From Thiohalocapsa sp963695445 (GTDB lineage Bacteria > Pseudomonadota > Gammaproteobacteria > Chromatiales > Chromatiaceae), in assembly GCA_963695445.1 (NCBI GenBank), contig CAVOGV010000007.1:52783-116782 (forward strand): 64,000 nt of DNA, in the 5' to 3' direction. The position numbers and the translations under genes are program-made. Under the pieces are notes generated by a model. That model was given only the letters and a program-made list of their open reading frames with translations, was not told where the DNA came from and searched no databases. Below are positions 35,440 through 44,964 of the stretch, in pieces (position 1 is the stretch's first letter; each line of letters opens with the position of its first letter).

Positions 35440-38184
35440 ATGCCGGCCCAACGCGGTAGCGCCGTGGCCGTCGTCGTCCGGCTCCTTCAGTCACGCGACG
35501 ATGCGCCTACGGCGTCGACAGGGTCGCATCAGTTCGCAAGCGCGCCCGAGGTTGCAGAGCAAGAAGCAGAGCGGGTGGCGGTGGACTTGGCCAACGAGCA
35601 CTTCACGCTGCTGCTCGATGCGATCGACTCACCGGTCTACGTCAGCGATATGCAGACCTACGAGTTGCTGTACGTCAATCGCAAGGTCCGCGAGCACTTC
35701 GGCGATGTGCGTGGCAAGCTCTGCTATCAAACTATTCAGGACAGCGCCGACGGGCCGTGCTCATTCTGCACCAATGATCGGCTTCTCGATGCCGACGGTC
35801 AGCCCACCGAGCCCTACATCTGGGACGCCAGGAACACGCGCCTGGACCGCTGGTTCCACTGCATCGATCGCGCCATCCGCTGGGACGATGGGCGCCTGGT
35901 ACGCCTTGAGATTGCGATCGATATCACGGAGCGAAAACAGGCCGAAGAGGCCGCGGCTTATCGAGCCGACCTGCAGACCACGCTCGCGCGGGTCTCTGCC
36001 CGCCTATTGGAGGCGGGGCAGAACGAACTCACCGCCGTGGTGAAGCAATCGATGGCGGAGATGCGCGCGCATCTGGCGGCTGACGATGCCTTTCTTGCCC
36101 TGTACGACAAGACGGGTTCCACTGTATTGATGCGGCACATGGGCGTAGACGACACGCCGGACGAGAGCCCGCATGTCGTCGCCGCGGTAGATCTGCCTGC
36201 TTTGCTGGATGCCTGGTCGGCCGGGCGAATGCTTCTCGTCGAGCGTCCCGAGCCGGTGGGCGAGGAGATACGCCAGGAGTTGTCGCTGCTGGGGCTCTCG
36301 CAGCTGCGCTCGCTCATCCTCGCGCCGTTGCGTGGCGCTGCGGACTTGATGCTGGCGGCGGGTTTCGGTTGCCGCGAGGCCGAGCATGCCTGGACGGCGG
36401 ATGAGCAGCACGTGGTCCAGATGCTAGCGAGTCTGGTCGGCAACGCGTTCGGCCGGCAAACGGTCCTAAAAGCCCTGCAATCGAGCCGCGAGCACTTGCA
36501 GAAAGTTGCCTTCAGTGATCCGCTGACCGGGCTCGCCAACCGGCGTCTGCTGGTGGAGCGCATGCGCGAGGCCACCGTCTCGGCGGATCGCGGCGGCCTG
36601 ATGTTCGCCGTCTGCTATGTCGATCTGGACAAATTTAAGCCAGTTAACGATCAATGTGGCCACGAGGCTGGCGATCAACTGCTCGTGCAGGTCGCGGATC
36701 GGCTGCGCGCGGTTCTGCGGCCCTCCGATACCGTGGCGCGCTGGGGCGGTGACGAGTTCGCGCTGCTGTTGGCGGACCTGCCCGGCATCCAGGGGTGTGA
36801 GCAGGTGCTGGAGCGACTTCGCGACAGGCTGCAGCAACCTTACCCCATTCAGCAGCGGCTGTTTCAGGTCACGGCGAGTATTGGCGTCAGCCTATACCCG
36901 ACGGACGCACCCGACGGGGAAGCTTTGCTGCGCTGTGCGGATCAGGCGCTCTACCTGGCCAAGCAGGCGGGGCGGAATCGGGTGCAGTTTTTTGATCTCG
37001 AGAACGAGCGTGCCGCATCGGCGCGGCATGCGCATCTGGTCCAGATCGAGCGGGCAGTTGCCCAGAATGAATTGTGCTTGCGCTACCAGCCCATCTTCGA
37101 CATGCGGCAGGGTCGCCTTATCGGCGTCGAGGCGCTGGTGCGCTGGCAGCATCCTCAACGCGGGCTGCTCGCGCCGGAGGCGTTCCTGCCCCTGGTTGAA
37201 AGCGACGATCTCATCCGGCAAGTCGATTTTTGGGTCATCAGCATGGCCTTACGCGACTTGGCCGCCTGGAGGGCGAAGGGCCTGAGACTGCGGCTGAGTC
37301 TCAACGTCGGTGCCCGCACCCTGATGACCGCGGGGTTTCTGGAAAGCGTCAAGGCGCTACTGCACCGATACCCGGAAATCGCCTCCACCGACATCGACTT
37401 GGAGGTCCGGGAGACGGCCGCCATCCACGATCTCGACACGATCGCTGCCGTGGTGGCGGAGGCCGAGGCGCTTGGCCTTTGCTTCGTGATCGATGACTTC
37501 GGCAAGGGCAATGCATCGCTGAGCGCGTTTCGGCATCTTGGTGCAAAGGCGCTGAAGATCGACCAAAGCCTGATCGACGGTATGTCTCGGGATCAAGGAG
37601 ATCTCAGCCAGGTGGCAAGCGTGATCGGTGTGGCGCGGGCATTCGACTGCGGCGTTGTCGCAGAGGGCCTCGAGACACCCGAGCAGGGCATGTTGTTGCT
37701 GGACTTGGGCTGCGAACTCGCTCAAGGCTTTTATATTGCGCATCCAATGGAGGCCGATTCGATCCCTGCTTGGGTCGAAAGCTATACTCCTCCGACGCAA
37801 TGGGCCTCTGCGACTGGAGAGCGGGCATCCGCGGAGGTGGACTTACTGTTGCTGGAGCCGCGGCAACAGGCGTGGTTGGATCAGTTTGAGCGCTATTTGC
37901 GCCATGCTGCCGACGCGCGACTGCAGCCTCGGTCGCTCTTGATCAGTCCACTTGCGCGCTGGCTGGCAGGGGATGCAGCCGACAACTATGCATCCTGCGC
38001 AGCGTTTAAGCCGATCCGGCCACTGCACGAGTCTCTGCAGACGGCGGAGCTTGCACTGGTGCTGTGCCGCGAGCGTGACGAGCCCTGTCTGCCCGAAATG
38101 ATCGACGCGCTGCACCAGGCCAATGACAGGCTTGTGTCGCAGTTGCGACGATTGCGACAGGAAGCACTTGCTCAAAGACGCTGA
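35440..38184 (+). CDS. PAS-GAF-GGDEF-EAL cyclic-di-GMP signalling protein
   Basis: 914-residue open frame. Order: PAS (about 45-165; LLLDAIDSPVYVSDMQTYEL), GAF-like (about 175-340), GGDEF domain with intact GGDEF near residue 435, EAL domain with EALVRW near 564, DDFGKGNASL, LKIDQSLIDG and GVVAEGLETPE. Both enzymatic signatures look intact, so it could synthesise or degrade c-di-GMP or use the GGDEF half for GTP control. The last 120 residues resemble a degenerate chemoreceptor zinc-binding domain (SPLARWLAG, then FKPIRPLHESL). No membrane segment is seen. A preceding PAS segment is out of frame. A LuxR-type regulator follows. Confidence 0.9.
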   Translation: MPAQRGSAVAVVVRLLQSRDDAPTASTGSHQFASAPEVAEQEAERVAVDLANEHFTLLLDAIDSPVYVSDMQTYELLYVNRKVREHFGDVRGKLCYQTIQDSADGPCSFCTNDRLLDADGQPTEPYIWDARNTRLDRWFHCIDRAIRWDDGRLVRLEIAIDITERKQAEEAAAYRADLQTTLARVSARLLEAGQNELTAVVKQSMAEMRAHLAADDAFLALYDKTGSTVLMRHMGVDDTPDESPHVVAAVDLPALLDAWSAGRMLLVERPEPVGEEIRQELSLLGLSQLRSLILAPLRGAADLMLAAGFGCREAEHAWTADEQHVVQMLASLVGNAFGRQTVLKALQSSREHLQKVAFSDPLTGLANRRLLVERMREATVSADRGGLMFAVCYVDLDKFKPVNDQCGHEAGDQLLVQVADRLRAVLRPSDTVARWGGDEFALLLADLPGIQGCEQVLERLRDRLQQPYPIQQRLFQVTASIGVSLYPTDAPDGEALLRCADQALYLAKQAGRNRVQFFDLENERAASARHAHLVQIERAVAQNELCLRYQPIFDMRQGRLIGVEALVRWQHPQRGLLAPEAFLPLVESDDLIRQVDFWVISMALRDLAAWRAKGLRLRLSLNVGARTLMTAGFLESVKALLHRYPEIASTDIDLEVRETAAIHDLDTIAAVVAEAEALGLCFVIDDFGKGNASLSAFRHLGAKALKIDQSLIDGMSRDQGDLSQVASVIGVARAFDCGVVAEGLETPEQGMLLLDLGCELAQGFYIAHPMEADSIPAWVESYTPPTQWASATGERASAEVDLLLLEPRQQAWLDQFERYLRHAADARLQPRSLLISPLARWLAGDAADNYASCAAFKPIRPLHESLQTAELALVLCRERDEPCLPEMIDALHQANDRLVSQLRRLRQEALAQRR

Positions 38185-38459
38185 AGCGCCGGTGCGATGG
38201 TCTCGGACGCCATCGCTAGGATTACGGGTAGATTCAAGTAGGACGTCGGTTTTAACGGGCAGGGCGTAGCCCCCCAACGCGGACGGCGAAGCGCCGATCA
38301 GTGTTTCGGTCGGGTGCCATAAGCTCGGGAATCCGTTTCCGGGGGCGCAACCTCCCGTGCAATGCCTGGCCAACTTGCCGATTCCATCGGAACGACCATC
38401 AAGTAGCTCGGCCACGCTTAAGTTGCGGGCAATAAGAATCCGAGGAGTGGAACGGGCCC

Positions 38460-39134
38460 ATGCGAAGACTGTTAATCGTGGATGAGCAGCCCGTGATGCG
38501 CTGCGGCATCACCACGGTCATCAACGAGGCTGGCATCGCTGTTGATCTCAAAGGAGTCGGGACGGCGGCGGAGGCTGTTGCGGTGTTGCGCGCGGAGACC
38601 TGGTCCGCGGCGATGGTCGACATCGGCTTGTCCGAGTCCGGCGGCATCAGCTTTCTGAGTCGAGTCACCAAAGAGCATCCGAAGCTGTCGCTGTTGGTCT
38701 ATACCGCGATGCCCGAGTCGCCCTATGGGCTGCGTTCCCTGCGATCCGGTGCCACCGGATTCCTGCATAAGAGCACCCCGGCCGATATGTTGGCGGACGC
38801 GGTGCGGCGAACCCTGGCCGGACGGCGCTATGTCAGCCCGACCCTGGCCGAGCAACTGGTTGACCGCATGGTCAACGACTCAGACGCCGCGCCGCACGAC
38901 CTTCTGACCGATCGCGAGTTCGAGATCTTCCGTCTGATCGCGCTGGGCAATAGCATGGTCGACATCGGCGAGTCGCTGAACATCAGTCCGAAGACAGTGC
39001 AAGCCCACCGAACCAATATCCTGCGCAAGACCGGTTTGGCGAACAATCAGGCGTTGACCAGTTACGCCTTCGAGCAACGGCTCATCCCCGGTCGCAGGTC
39101 CAACGACAGGTCTCTTACGCCCTCTGGCGATTAG
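38460..39134 (+). CDS. LuxR-family response regulator
   Basis: 224 residues. Receiver domain (residues 3-120) with acidic pocket VDEQ, phospho-acceptor Asp54 (AAMVDIGL), a Thr at YTAM and Lys in FLHKS. The C-terminal LuxR HTH has LLTDREFEIFRLIALGNSMV and NISPKTVQAHRTNILRKTGL. A GAGGAG ribosome site is 12 bases upstream of the ATG. No histidine kinase is adjacent; the upstream GGDEF-EAL protein with PAS and GAF sensors may be functionally linked. Confidence 0.93.
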   Translation: MRRLLIVDEQPVMRCGITTVINEAGIAVDLKGVGTAAEAVAVLRAETWSAAMVDIGLSESGGISFLSRVTKEHPKLSLLVYTAMPESPYGLRSLRSGATGFLHKSTPADMLADAVRRTLAGRRYVSPTLAEQLVDRMVNDSDAAPHDLLTDREFEIFRLIALGNSMVDIGESLNISPKTVQAHRTNILRKTGLANNQALTSYAFEQRLIPGRRSNDRSLTPSGD

Positions 39135-39222
39135 GGTCGTTGCGTCTCATGGCACGCGTGTCACAGCCGCGGCCCTAGATGGCTTGACGGCGCCACATCT
39201 TCACAAATGGGTCAAGTTTCTT

Positions 39223-39353
39223 GTTGTCGTTGTCGTAATCGAAACTTCCCCCAACCGACGAGACTTCAGGGCGCCTCAAGGCTTCACATCGACGGTCTCA
39301 TGCGCACATTGCATTGCCACTCGAACCACGAAAACGAGCACGACAACGACAAC
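39223..39353. repeat. Inverted repeat of TTG/TCG-rich sequence upstream of rarA
   Basis: GTTGTCGTTGTCGT at 39223-39236 is perfectly complementary to ACGACAACGACAAC at 39340-39353, separated by about 100 bases. The region between the response regulator and rarA (39135-39495) shows no gene. Confidence 0.5.
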
Positions 39354-39495
39354 GATCTGCGTGCTGCCCCAACCAGCGCCGACCATGACTCGTCGGTCCG
39401 AGGCATCGTCTCTATAGTCGCAGCAGGAGCGCGGCCTGGGCTATCCTTGGCGCGTCTTCGATAGCCTATCGCCTTTGTTTGCCGATCTCAGGTTA

Positions 39496-40902
39496 ATGTC
39501 TGCCCCACCGCTACCGCCCCTTGCCGAGCGCATGCGCCCACAACGAGTCGACGAGTTCGTCGGTCAGCGGCACCTGCTCGCCGACGGTAGGCCGTTGCGC
39601 AGCGCCATCGGCAGCGATCGGCCGCACTCGATGATCTTCTGGGGACCGCCGGGCACCGGCAAGACGACGCTGGCGCGGCTGATCGCCGCGCATTCCGACA
39701 GCCATTTCCTCAAGCTCTCGGCGGTGTTGTCCGGTGTCAAGGATATCCGTGCCGCGGTGGCGGAGGCGCAGCAAGTACGCGCGGGTCTAGGCGGGCGTGG
39801 GGGCAGGGGCAGCATCCTTTTCATCGACGAGGTGCACCGGTTCAACAAGTCGCAGCAGGACGCCTTTCTGCCGCATGTGGAAGATGGGACCGTCGTGTTC
39901 ATCGGCGCGACCACCGAGAACCCGTCCTTCGAGCTAAACAACGCCTTGCTATCGCGGGCGCGCGTGTACGTGCTAAAGGCGCTCGAGCCGGAGGACCTGG
40001 AGCAAGTGATCGATCGGGCGCTGGCCGACGAGCAGCGGGGGCTCGGCGAAGAGCATCTTGTGATCGACGACGACGCCCGTGCGCTGCTCGCGGCGGCCGC
40101 CGACGGCGATGCCCGACGTGCGCTGAATCTGCTGGAGTTGGCGGCTGATCTGGCGCCCGAGCTGGCGGCACAGTCGCGCCAGGGCTCGACTTCGGTGACA
40201 CAACCAGATCTGAGAGATCAGTCGGGGCTTATGCAACGGCGGCGCATTGATGCGGACACGGTCAGGCAAGTCATCGAGGGCACCTTCCGCCGTTTCGATA
40301 AGGGCGGCGAGGCCTTCTATGACCAGATCTCCGCCCTGCACAAGTCGGTGCGCGGATCGGCGCCGGATGCGGCGCTGTATTGGCTGGCGCGCATGATCGA
40401 CGGGGGCTGCGATCCGCTCTACATCGCCCGAAGGGTGGTGCGCATGGCCAGCGAGGACATCGGCAATGCCGATCCGCGCGCGCTCACGCTGGCGCTGGAG
40501 GCCTGGGACGCCCAGCACCGCCTCGGTAGTCCGGAGGGTGAATTGGCGCTGGCCCAGGCGGTGGTCTATCTGGCCTGCGCCGCCAAGAGTAACGCCGTCT
40601 ACACGGCCTGGAACGCGGCGCTGGCGGATGCCCGTGCCCACGGCTCGCTGGAGGTGCCGGTGCACCTGCGCAATGCGCCGACCCGACTCATGAAGGAACT
40701 CGGCTACGGTCACGCCTACCGCTATGCCCATGACGAGCCGGACGCCTATGCCGCCGGCGAGAATTACTTTCCCGACGGTCTGGAGCCGCGGCAATACTAC
40801 GCGCCGGTGCAGCGCGGATTGGAGATCCGGATCGCGGAGAAACTGGAACGCTTACGGACGTTGGATCGAGCGGCGGCCGGCAAGAACGTTCGAAGGTCCT
40901 GA
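39496..40902 (+). CDS. rarA: Replication-associated recombination ATPase RarA (MgsA)
   Basis: 468-residue AAA+ ATPase acting at stalled replication forks. I chose ATG 39496 (MSAPPLPPLAERMRPQRVDE). Walker A is WGPPGTGKTTLARLIA and Walker B LFIDEVHRFNK; the sensor segment is VFIGATTENPSFELN. The C-terminal tetramerisation part contains YDQISALHKSVRGSAPDAAL, YIARRVVRMASEDIG and HLRNAPTRLMKELGYG. Length matches the family. Confidence 0.97.
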   Translation: MSAPPLPPLAERMRPQRVDEFVGQRHLLADGRPLRSAIGSDRPHSMIFWGPPGTGKTTLARLIAAHSDSHFLKLSAVLSGVKDIRAAVAEAQQVRAGLGGRGGRGSILFIDEVHRFNKSQQDAFLPHVEDGTVVFIGATTENPSFELNNALLSRARVYVLKALEPEDLEQVIDRALADEQRGLGEEHLVIDDDARALLAAAADGDARRALNLLELAADLAPELAAQSRQGSTSVTQPDLRDQSGLMQRRRIDADTVRQVIEGTFRRFDKGGEAFYDQISALHKSVRGSAPDAALYWLARMIDGGCDPLYIARRVVRMASEDIGNADPRALTLALEAWDAQHRLGSPEGELALAQAVVYLACAAKSNAVYTAWNAALADARAHGSLEVPVHLRNAPTRLMKELGYGHAYRYAHDEPDAYAAGENYFPDGLEPRQYYAPVQRGLEIRIAEKLERLRTLDRAAAGKNVRRS

Positions 40903-41052
40903 TCGGCACTTGGCCCTCGGAGTAGGGGCCCCCGGCGTAGGGGCCCTCGTCGCTGGGCCCGCCGACAGCAACGCTCAAGCTTGGCAACGCGGCGCCGTTC
41001 GCGTGTCAATCCGATGTATCTTTCCGCTAGTGGTTCTATGGGGATTGATGTG

Positions 41053-41379
41053 ATGGCCTGGTTGTACCTCTGCATCGCCGGTGTCTTTGAATGGGGCTGG
41101 CCGGTGGGACTGAAACTGGGCATGACCGATAACGGTCTGCATTGGGGCTGGATTAGCTTCTCGATTCTCTGCATGGTCTGCAGCGGTGCGTTGCTGCTGA
41201 TCGCGCAAAAGACCATCCCGATGGGTACCGCCTATGCCGTCTGGACCGGCATCGGCGCGGTCGGCGCCTTCGTGATCGGCATCTACTTTTTTGCCGAACC
41301 CGCGACGCTGGCCCGCTGGTTCTTTGTCGGGCTCATCGTTGCGGGTATCGTCGGGCTCAAGCTGGTCTCGGCCCATTGA
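41053..41379 (+). CDS. SMR-family exporter, Gdx (SugE)-like guanidinium transporter
   Basis: 108 residues with four predicted membrane helices. The start MAWLYLCIAGVFEWGWPVGL has the conserved membrane Glu (FEW) of small multidrug resistance proteins. The GTAYAVWTGIGAVGAFVIG motif and the terminal GIVGLKL are typical of the Gdx/SugE branch, which exports guanidinium. The ATG at 41053 is preceded by in-frame sequence with no clear ribosome site. I looked for guanidine riboswitch motifs in 40903-41050 and saw none. Confidence 0.9.
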   Translation: MAWLYLCIAGVFEWGWPVGLKLGMTDNGLHWGWISFSILCMVCSGALLLIAQKTIPMGTAYAVWTGIGAVGAFVIGIYFFAEPATLARWFFVGLIVAGIVGLKLVSAH

Positions 41380-41441
41380 GCCGAGGGTCGTGATGTGACG
41401 GGGCATGAGGGTGCAGGACGACCCCGTATCAATCGTGACCT

Positions 41442-41725
41442 GAACACAACTTTAGCGCGATAGTTGTCGTTCCAGGCTGTCTTGCGGCGCTTCTGTGACA
41501 TGCGCAACGAAGAGGCGTCTCGTTCGAACAAATTCATGCACAGCTGGCGGATCGCGGTCATGATTGCTGGTGCGTTGCCTTCGCGGAGGCGACTGGCGTC
41601 TTCTCGCTGCCTTGAGCAACGATCTACTCGACGATCGCACGTTGGCAACCCATCGAGTCGATGCTCAGGATGCAACCCTTGAGGCCCAGCAACTCCAAAA
41701 GTGTTGGGATCGCCGTGATCCAGGC
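41442..41725 (-). mobile_element. ISAs1-family transposase remnant
   Basis: Two fragments on the minus strand. The first reads ITAIPTLLELLGLKGCILSI followed by DSMGCQRAIVE and a TAG (41624-41719), matching the DDE-region motif LKGCIVTIDAMGCQ of ISAs1 transposases. The second (41442-41585) reads EGNAPAIMTAIRQLCMNLFE, then MSQKRRKTAWNDNY, matching the C-terminal KGNAP-type tail and AGWDDDY motif. The segment between the two is missing, so the element is inactive. No terminal repeats were identified. Confidence 0.7.
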
Positions 41726-41739
41726 CGCGGGCCGTACCG

Positions 41740-41957
41740 ACGCGGCAGGCAATCTCGAGCACACGTCGACCCTCAACTGGCGGCAGCGCGGCTCCCCCGT
41801 GCGCGAGCACGATGCGGTTTTTCGGCTTGGCCTCGCAGATCGACAACGTCGGCTCAGCGCGTGAAAACTCCGTGTCGATCAGCATCGTTACATCGTGCTC
41901 CGCGGTCACTTCAGCCTGATTCCACTTGTAGTGCAGATGGGCGTCGGCGACCGGCAT
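41740..41957 (-). pseudogene. Amidohydrolase (TatD/amidohydrolase-2 type) remnant
   Basis: Minus-strand reading begins MPVADAHLHYKWNQAEVT, with the DAHLH metal motif of amidohydrolases. It jumps directly to LIDTEFSRAEPTLSICEAKP and IVLAHGGAALPPVE, the distal part of the barrel. About 150 residues of barrel are deleted. The C-terminus runs into the ISAs1 remnant, so the element likely inserted here. Confidence 0.55.
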
Positions 41958-42313
41958 CGAACGCTGCTCACGCGACAGGTCGAGAGGCGCAAGGACATCG
42001 GCAGGAGACACGAACGGCAGCACGCCGACGAAGACGACACCCAGGTTAGTGACCGGAAGCGGCAGAGTCCGGCCGCTCGAGGAGGCTGGGGTCGTTCCTC
42101 AACCCAGCGTACGCGACCTGGGCAAAACGTCGAGCGATCCCTGATACCGCGGCGCGATGCCGAAGCTCGGCTGCAACAGGGCCTCGGCCTGACCGAGATT
42201 GAAGCCCTGCGATTCGTGCCTGTGCACCCATCTCGCAGTACCATACCGCTCTCCGGTTGCGCAGTTGCAACGCCGCGCTCAAACCTGATGAATTTCCCCC
42301 GGAAGAATCCCCT
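41958..42313. other. Gap before the glycosyltransferase operon
   Basis: About 355 bases without a recognised gene; it should contain the promoter for the GT2-ArnT-PAP2 operon. Confidence 0.4.
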
Positions 42314-43354
42314 ATGCCAGAGTTTGATTCCGTTGCCCCGGTGAAGCCGTCGCGATCCCCGGCCGGCGATGTCCGCAGCCTGTCGATCGTGATCCCGATG
42401 TATCAGGAGATCGACAACGTCGAGCCGTTGCTGGCCCGCGTGCACGAGGGGCTTGCTGGCTTCGCGCACCCCTGGGAGCTGATCCTGGTGGACGACGGTA
42501 GCCGCGACGGCACCGGCCAGCGATTGGTGGAGGCCGCGGCGCGATACGGGCCGCATGTGCGCGTGATTCGCTTTCGCCGTAACTTCGGCCAGACCGCGGC
42601 GATGCAGGCGGGCTTCGACGCCGCCCGCGGCGCGCTGATCGCGACCCTGGACGGCGACCTGCAGAATGATCCCGCCGATATCCCGCGCATGGTCGACGAG
42701 TTGATCGAGCGCGATCTGGACCTGTTGCAGGGCTGGCGCCGCGACCGCCAAGACGCGCTGGTGATGCGCAAGATCCCGTCGCGCATCGCCAACCGGCTGA
42801 TCGGCCGCGTCACCGGTGTCGAGCTGCACGACTACGGCTGCAGCCTGAAGGTGTATCGCGCCGAGGTCATCAAGGAGGTGCGACTGTTCGGGGAGATGCA
42901 CCGGTTTATCCCGATCTGGGTGGCAGGTGTGACCGCGCCGGAGCGCATGGGCGAGACGGTGGTCACGCATCGCGCACGGCAGTTCGGCGCTTCCAAGTAC
43001 GGCATCTCGCGGACCTTCCGCGTTCTACTGGACCTGCTTGCCGCGTTCTTCTTCCTGCGCTTTGGTGCGCGTCCTGGTCATTTCTTCGGTTCCATCGGAC
43101 TGGTGGTCGGCGTCATCGGCGGGTTGATGATGAGCTGGCTGTTGGTGGTCAAGTTCGTAATCGGTGAGGACATCGGGCAACGGCCGCTGTTGTTCGTCGC
43201 GATCCTGTGCATGCTCGCCGGCGTGCAACTGCTGACCACCGGTGTGCTGGCGGAGGTCATGACGCGCACCTTGTTTGCCTCCGGCGAACGGACTCATCAC
43301 TGCATCTGCTGGCAGTCCGACCCCGGCACCGCCGGCTGGAAGCTGCCCGCATGA
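42314..43354 (+). CDS. GT2 glycosyltransferase, ArnC/DPM1-like
   Basis: 346 residues from ATG 42314. The N-terminal GT-A domain has SIVIPMYQEIDNVEPLLARV, the LVDDGSRDGT motif and IATLDGDLQNDPADIP (DxD). Two C-terminal membrane helices (about 265-330) anchor it. Such enzymes transfer a sugar onto undecaprenyl phosphate. The last 15 residues (CICWQSDPGTAGWKL) look unlike the family. The stop overlaps the ATG of the next gene as ATGA. With the neighbouring ArnT-like transferase and PAP2 phosphatase it forms a lipid-linked-sugar operon. Confidence 0.9.
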   Translation: MPEFDSVAPVKPSRSPAGDVRSLSIVIPMYQEIDNVEPLLARVHEGLAGFAHPWELILVDDGSRDGTGQRLVEAAARYGPHVRVIRFRRNFGQTAAMQAGFDAARGALIATLDGDLQNDPADIPRMVDELIERDLDLLQGWRRDRQDALVMRKIPSRIANRLIGRVTGVELHDYGCSLKVYRAEVIKEVRLFGEMHRFIPIWVAGVTAPERMGETVVTHRARQFGASKYGISRTFRVLLDLLAAFFFLRFGARPGHFFGSIGLVVGVIGGLMMSWLLVVKFVIGEDIGQRPLLFVAILCMLAGVQLLTTGVLAEVMTRTLFASGERTHHCICWQSDPGTAGWKLPA

Positions 43355-44964
43355 CGGCGGGGCGCGGACCGGGTTGGGCGCCCCTTCTCAGCGCAGTGGT
43401 GACCTCGCCCTGGTTCCTGATCTCGGTGGTCTGGCTGGCCTTCTTCTGGCAGCTCGGCGCCGCGCCGCTGTACGACCTGGACGAGGGCGCCTTTACCGAG
43501 GCCACCCGCGAGATGATCGCGAGCGGCAACTACATCACGCCGCACAAGGACGGTGAACCGCGCTACGACAAGCCGGTGCTGATCTATTGGTTGCAGGCGG
43601 CGTCGGTCAAGATGCTGGGGCTGACGGAGTTCGCGCTGCGCCTGCCGTCCGCGATCGCCGCGACGCTGTGGCTGCTGGCGCTGTGGCTGTTCGTGCGCCA
43701 GCGCCTCGATGCCGCCACCGCGACGGTGGCCGCGCTGACCATGGCGCTGGGCCTGCAGGTGGCCATTATCGGCAAGGCCGCGGTGGCGGATGCGGTGCTG
43801 AACCTGTTCATCGCGCTGGCCTTTTTCGACATCTATCGCTGGCGGCTGCGACCGTCCCGCGGGCTGCTGCTGCGCGTCTATCTGTGGCTGGGTCTCGGCT
43901 TTCTGACCAAGGGTCCGGTCGCGGTGTTCTTCCCTCTCGTGGTCAGTTTTCTGTACTTCGCGTCGCTGAAGGACCTGCGCGCCTGGGCGCGGGCGGTGTT
44001 CACGCCGCTCGGCTGGCTGGTCTTCCTCGCCGTCGCCGGGCCCTGGTACCTGGCCATCTACATCGACGACGGGCCGGGCTTTTTTCGCAGCTTTTTCCTC
44101 GATCACAACGTCGGGCGCTATGGTGGCGTCAAGCACGGCCATAGCGGCTTCTTCGGCTATTACTTCGTGATGCTGCCATTGGTGCTGCTGCCTTTCACCG
44201 GCTGGTTCCTGCGCCTGCTGCCTACCGTCAAGGCGCTGTGGGCAGACCCGCTGGATCGCTTTCTGCTGCTGTGGTTCGTCACCGTGTTCGCGTTCTTCTC
44301 GTTCTCGGACACCAAGCTGCCGCACTATCTGGTCTACGGCATCACGCCGTTGTTTATCCTGATGGCGCGCCATCGCGACTTGCTGCAAAACCGCTGGCTG
44401 GCATTCTTGCCGCCGATCCTGTTCATGACGCTGCTGGTGGCGCTGCCGGACCTGCTGGGGCTGATCGCGGCGCAGGCCGACCGGCTGCATGAGCAGGCCA
44501 TGTTCGCCACCGGCGCCGAGGTCTTGGATTGGCGCTATCGCCTCGCCACCTGGGCCGGGCTGCTGGCGCTGATCGGGCTGATGGTGTGGCCGCGATCGCC
44601 GCTTTGGCAGCGTCTGGTCCTGGCCGGTGTGGTGCAGACGCTGGTGGTGTTCGGCGCGCTGGTGCCGCGGGTGTTCGACGTGATGCAGGCACCGGTGAAG
44701 GAGGCTGGCCAGATCGCCCGCGAGCTCGATCTGCCCACCGTGGTCTTTCAGACCAGCATGCCGAGCTTCAGCGTCTATCGTGGCGCCATCACGCCGGAAG
44801 TGGACGCCCCCGAGTCTGGTCAGCTGGTGTTTCTGCGCGTCGACAAGCTGGAGCGGCTGGCGCAGCAATCGGGTGCTGAGCAACTGGTCGAGGTCTATCG
44901 GCGCGGGCCGGTGGCATTGGTTAAGATCGCCGATTCGGAGGCACCAACATGGCGGAAGGATTGA
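43351..44964 (+). CDS. ArnT-like membrane glycosyltransferase (GT83 / PMT family)
   Basis: 537 residues with about eleven predicted membrane helices. Family features: first loop acidic pair PLYDLDEGAFTEATREMI, the YDKPVLIYWLQA motif, LTKGPVAVFFPL, and the HNVGRYGGVKHGHSGFFGYY loop with a KLPHYL motif further on. These proteins transfer a sugar from undecaprenyl phosphate to lipid A or another acceptor at the periplasmic face. The partner GT2 enzyme upstream would make the donor. The donor and acceptor are not determined by the sequence. Confidence 0.9.
   Translation: MTAGRGPGWAPLLSAVVTSPWFLISVVWLAFFWQLGAAPLYDLDEGAFTEATREMIASGNYITPHKDGEPRYDKPVLIYWLQAASVKMLGLTEFALRLPSAIAATLWLLALWLFVRQRLDAATATVAALTMALGLQVAIIGKAAVADAVLNLFIALAFFDIYRWRLRPSRGLLLRVYLWLGLGFLTKGPVAVFFPLVVSFLYFASLKDLRAWARAVFTPLGWLVFLAVAGPWYLAIYIDDGPGFFRSFFLDHNVGRYGGVKHGHSGFFGYYFVMLPLVLLPFTGWFLRLLPTVKALWADPLDRFLLLWFVTVFAFFSFSDTKLPHYLVYGITPLFILMARHRDLLQNRWLAFLPPILFMTLLVALPDLLGLIAAQADRLHEQAMFATGAEVLDWRYRLATWAGLLALIGLMVWPRSPLWQRLVLAGVVQTLVVFGALVPRVFDVMQAPVKEAGQIARELDLPTVVFQTSMPSFSVYRGAITPEVDAPESGQLVFLRVDKLERLAQQSGAEQLVEVYRRGPVALVKIADSEAPTWRKD

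Noticed and set aside
40903..41050. Guanidine riboswitch upstream of the SMR gene
   Set aside because: Looked for ykkC-type and ACGR-loop hairpins but saw none; the GGGGCCC-rich repeats there are not the motif.
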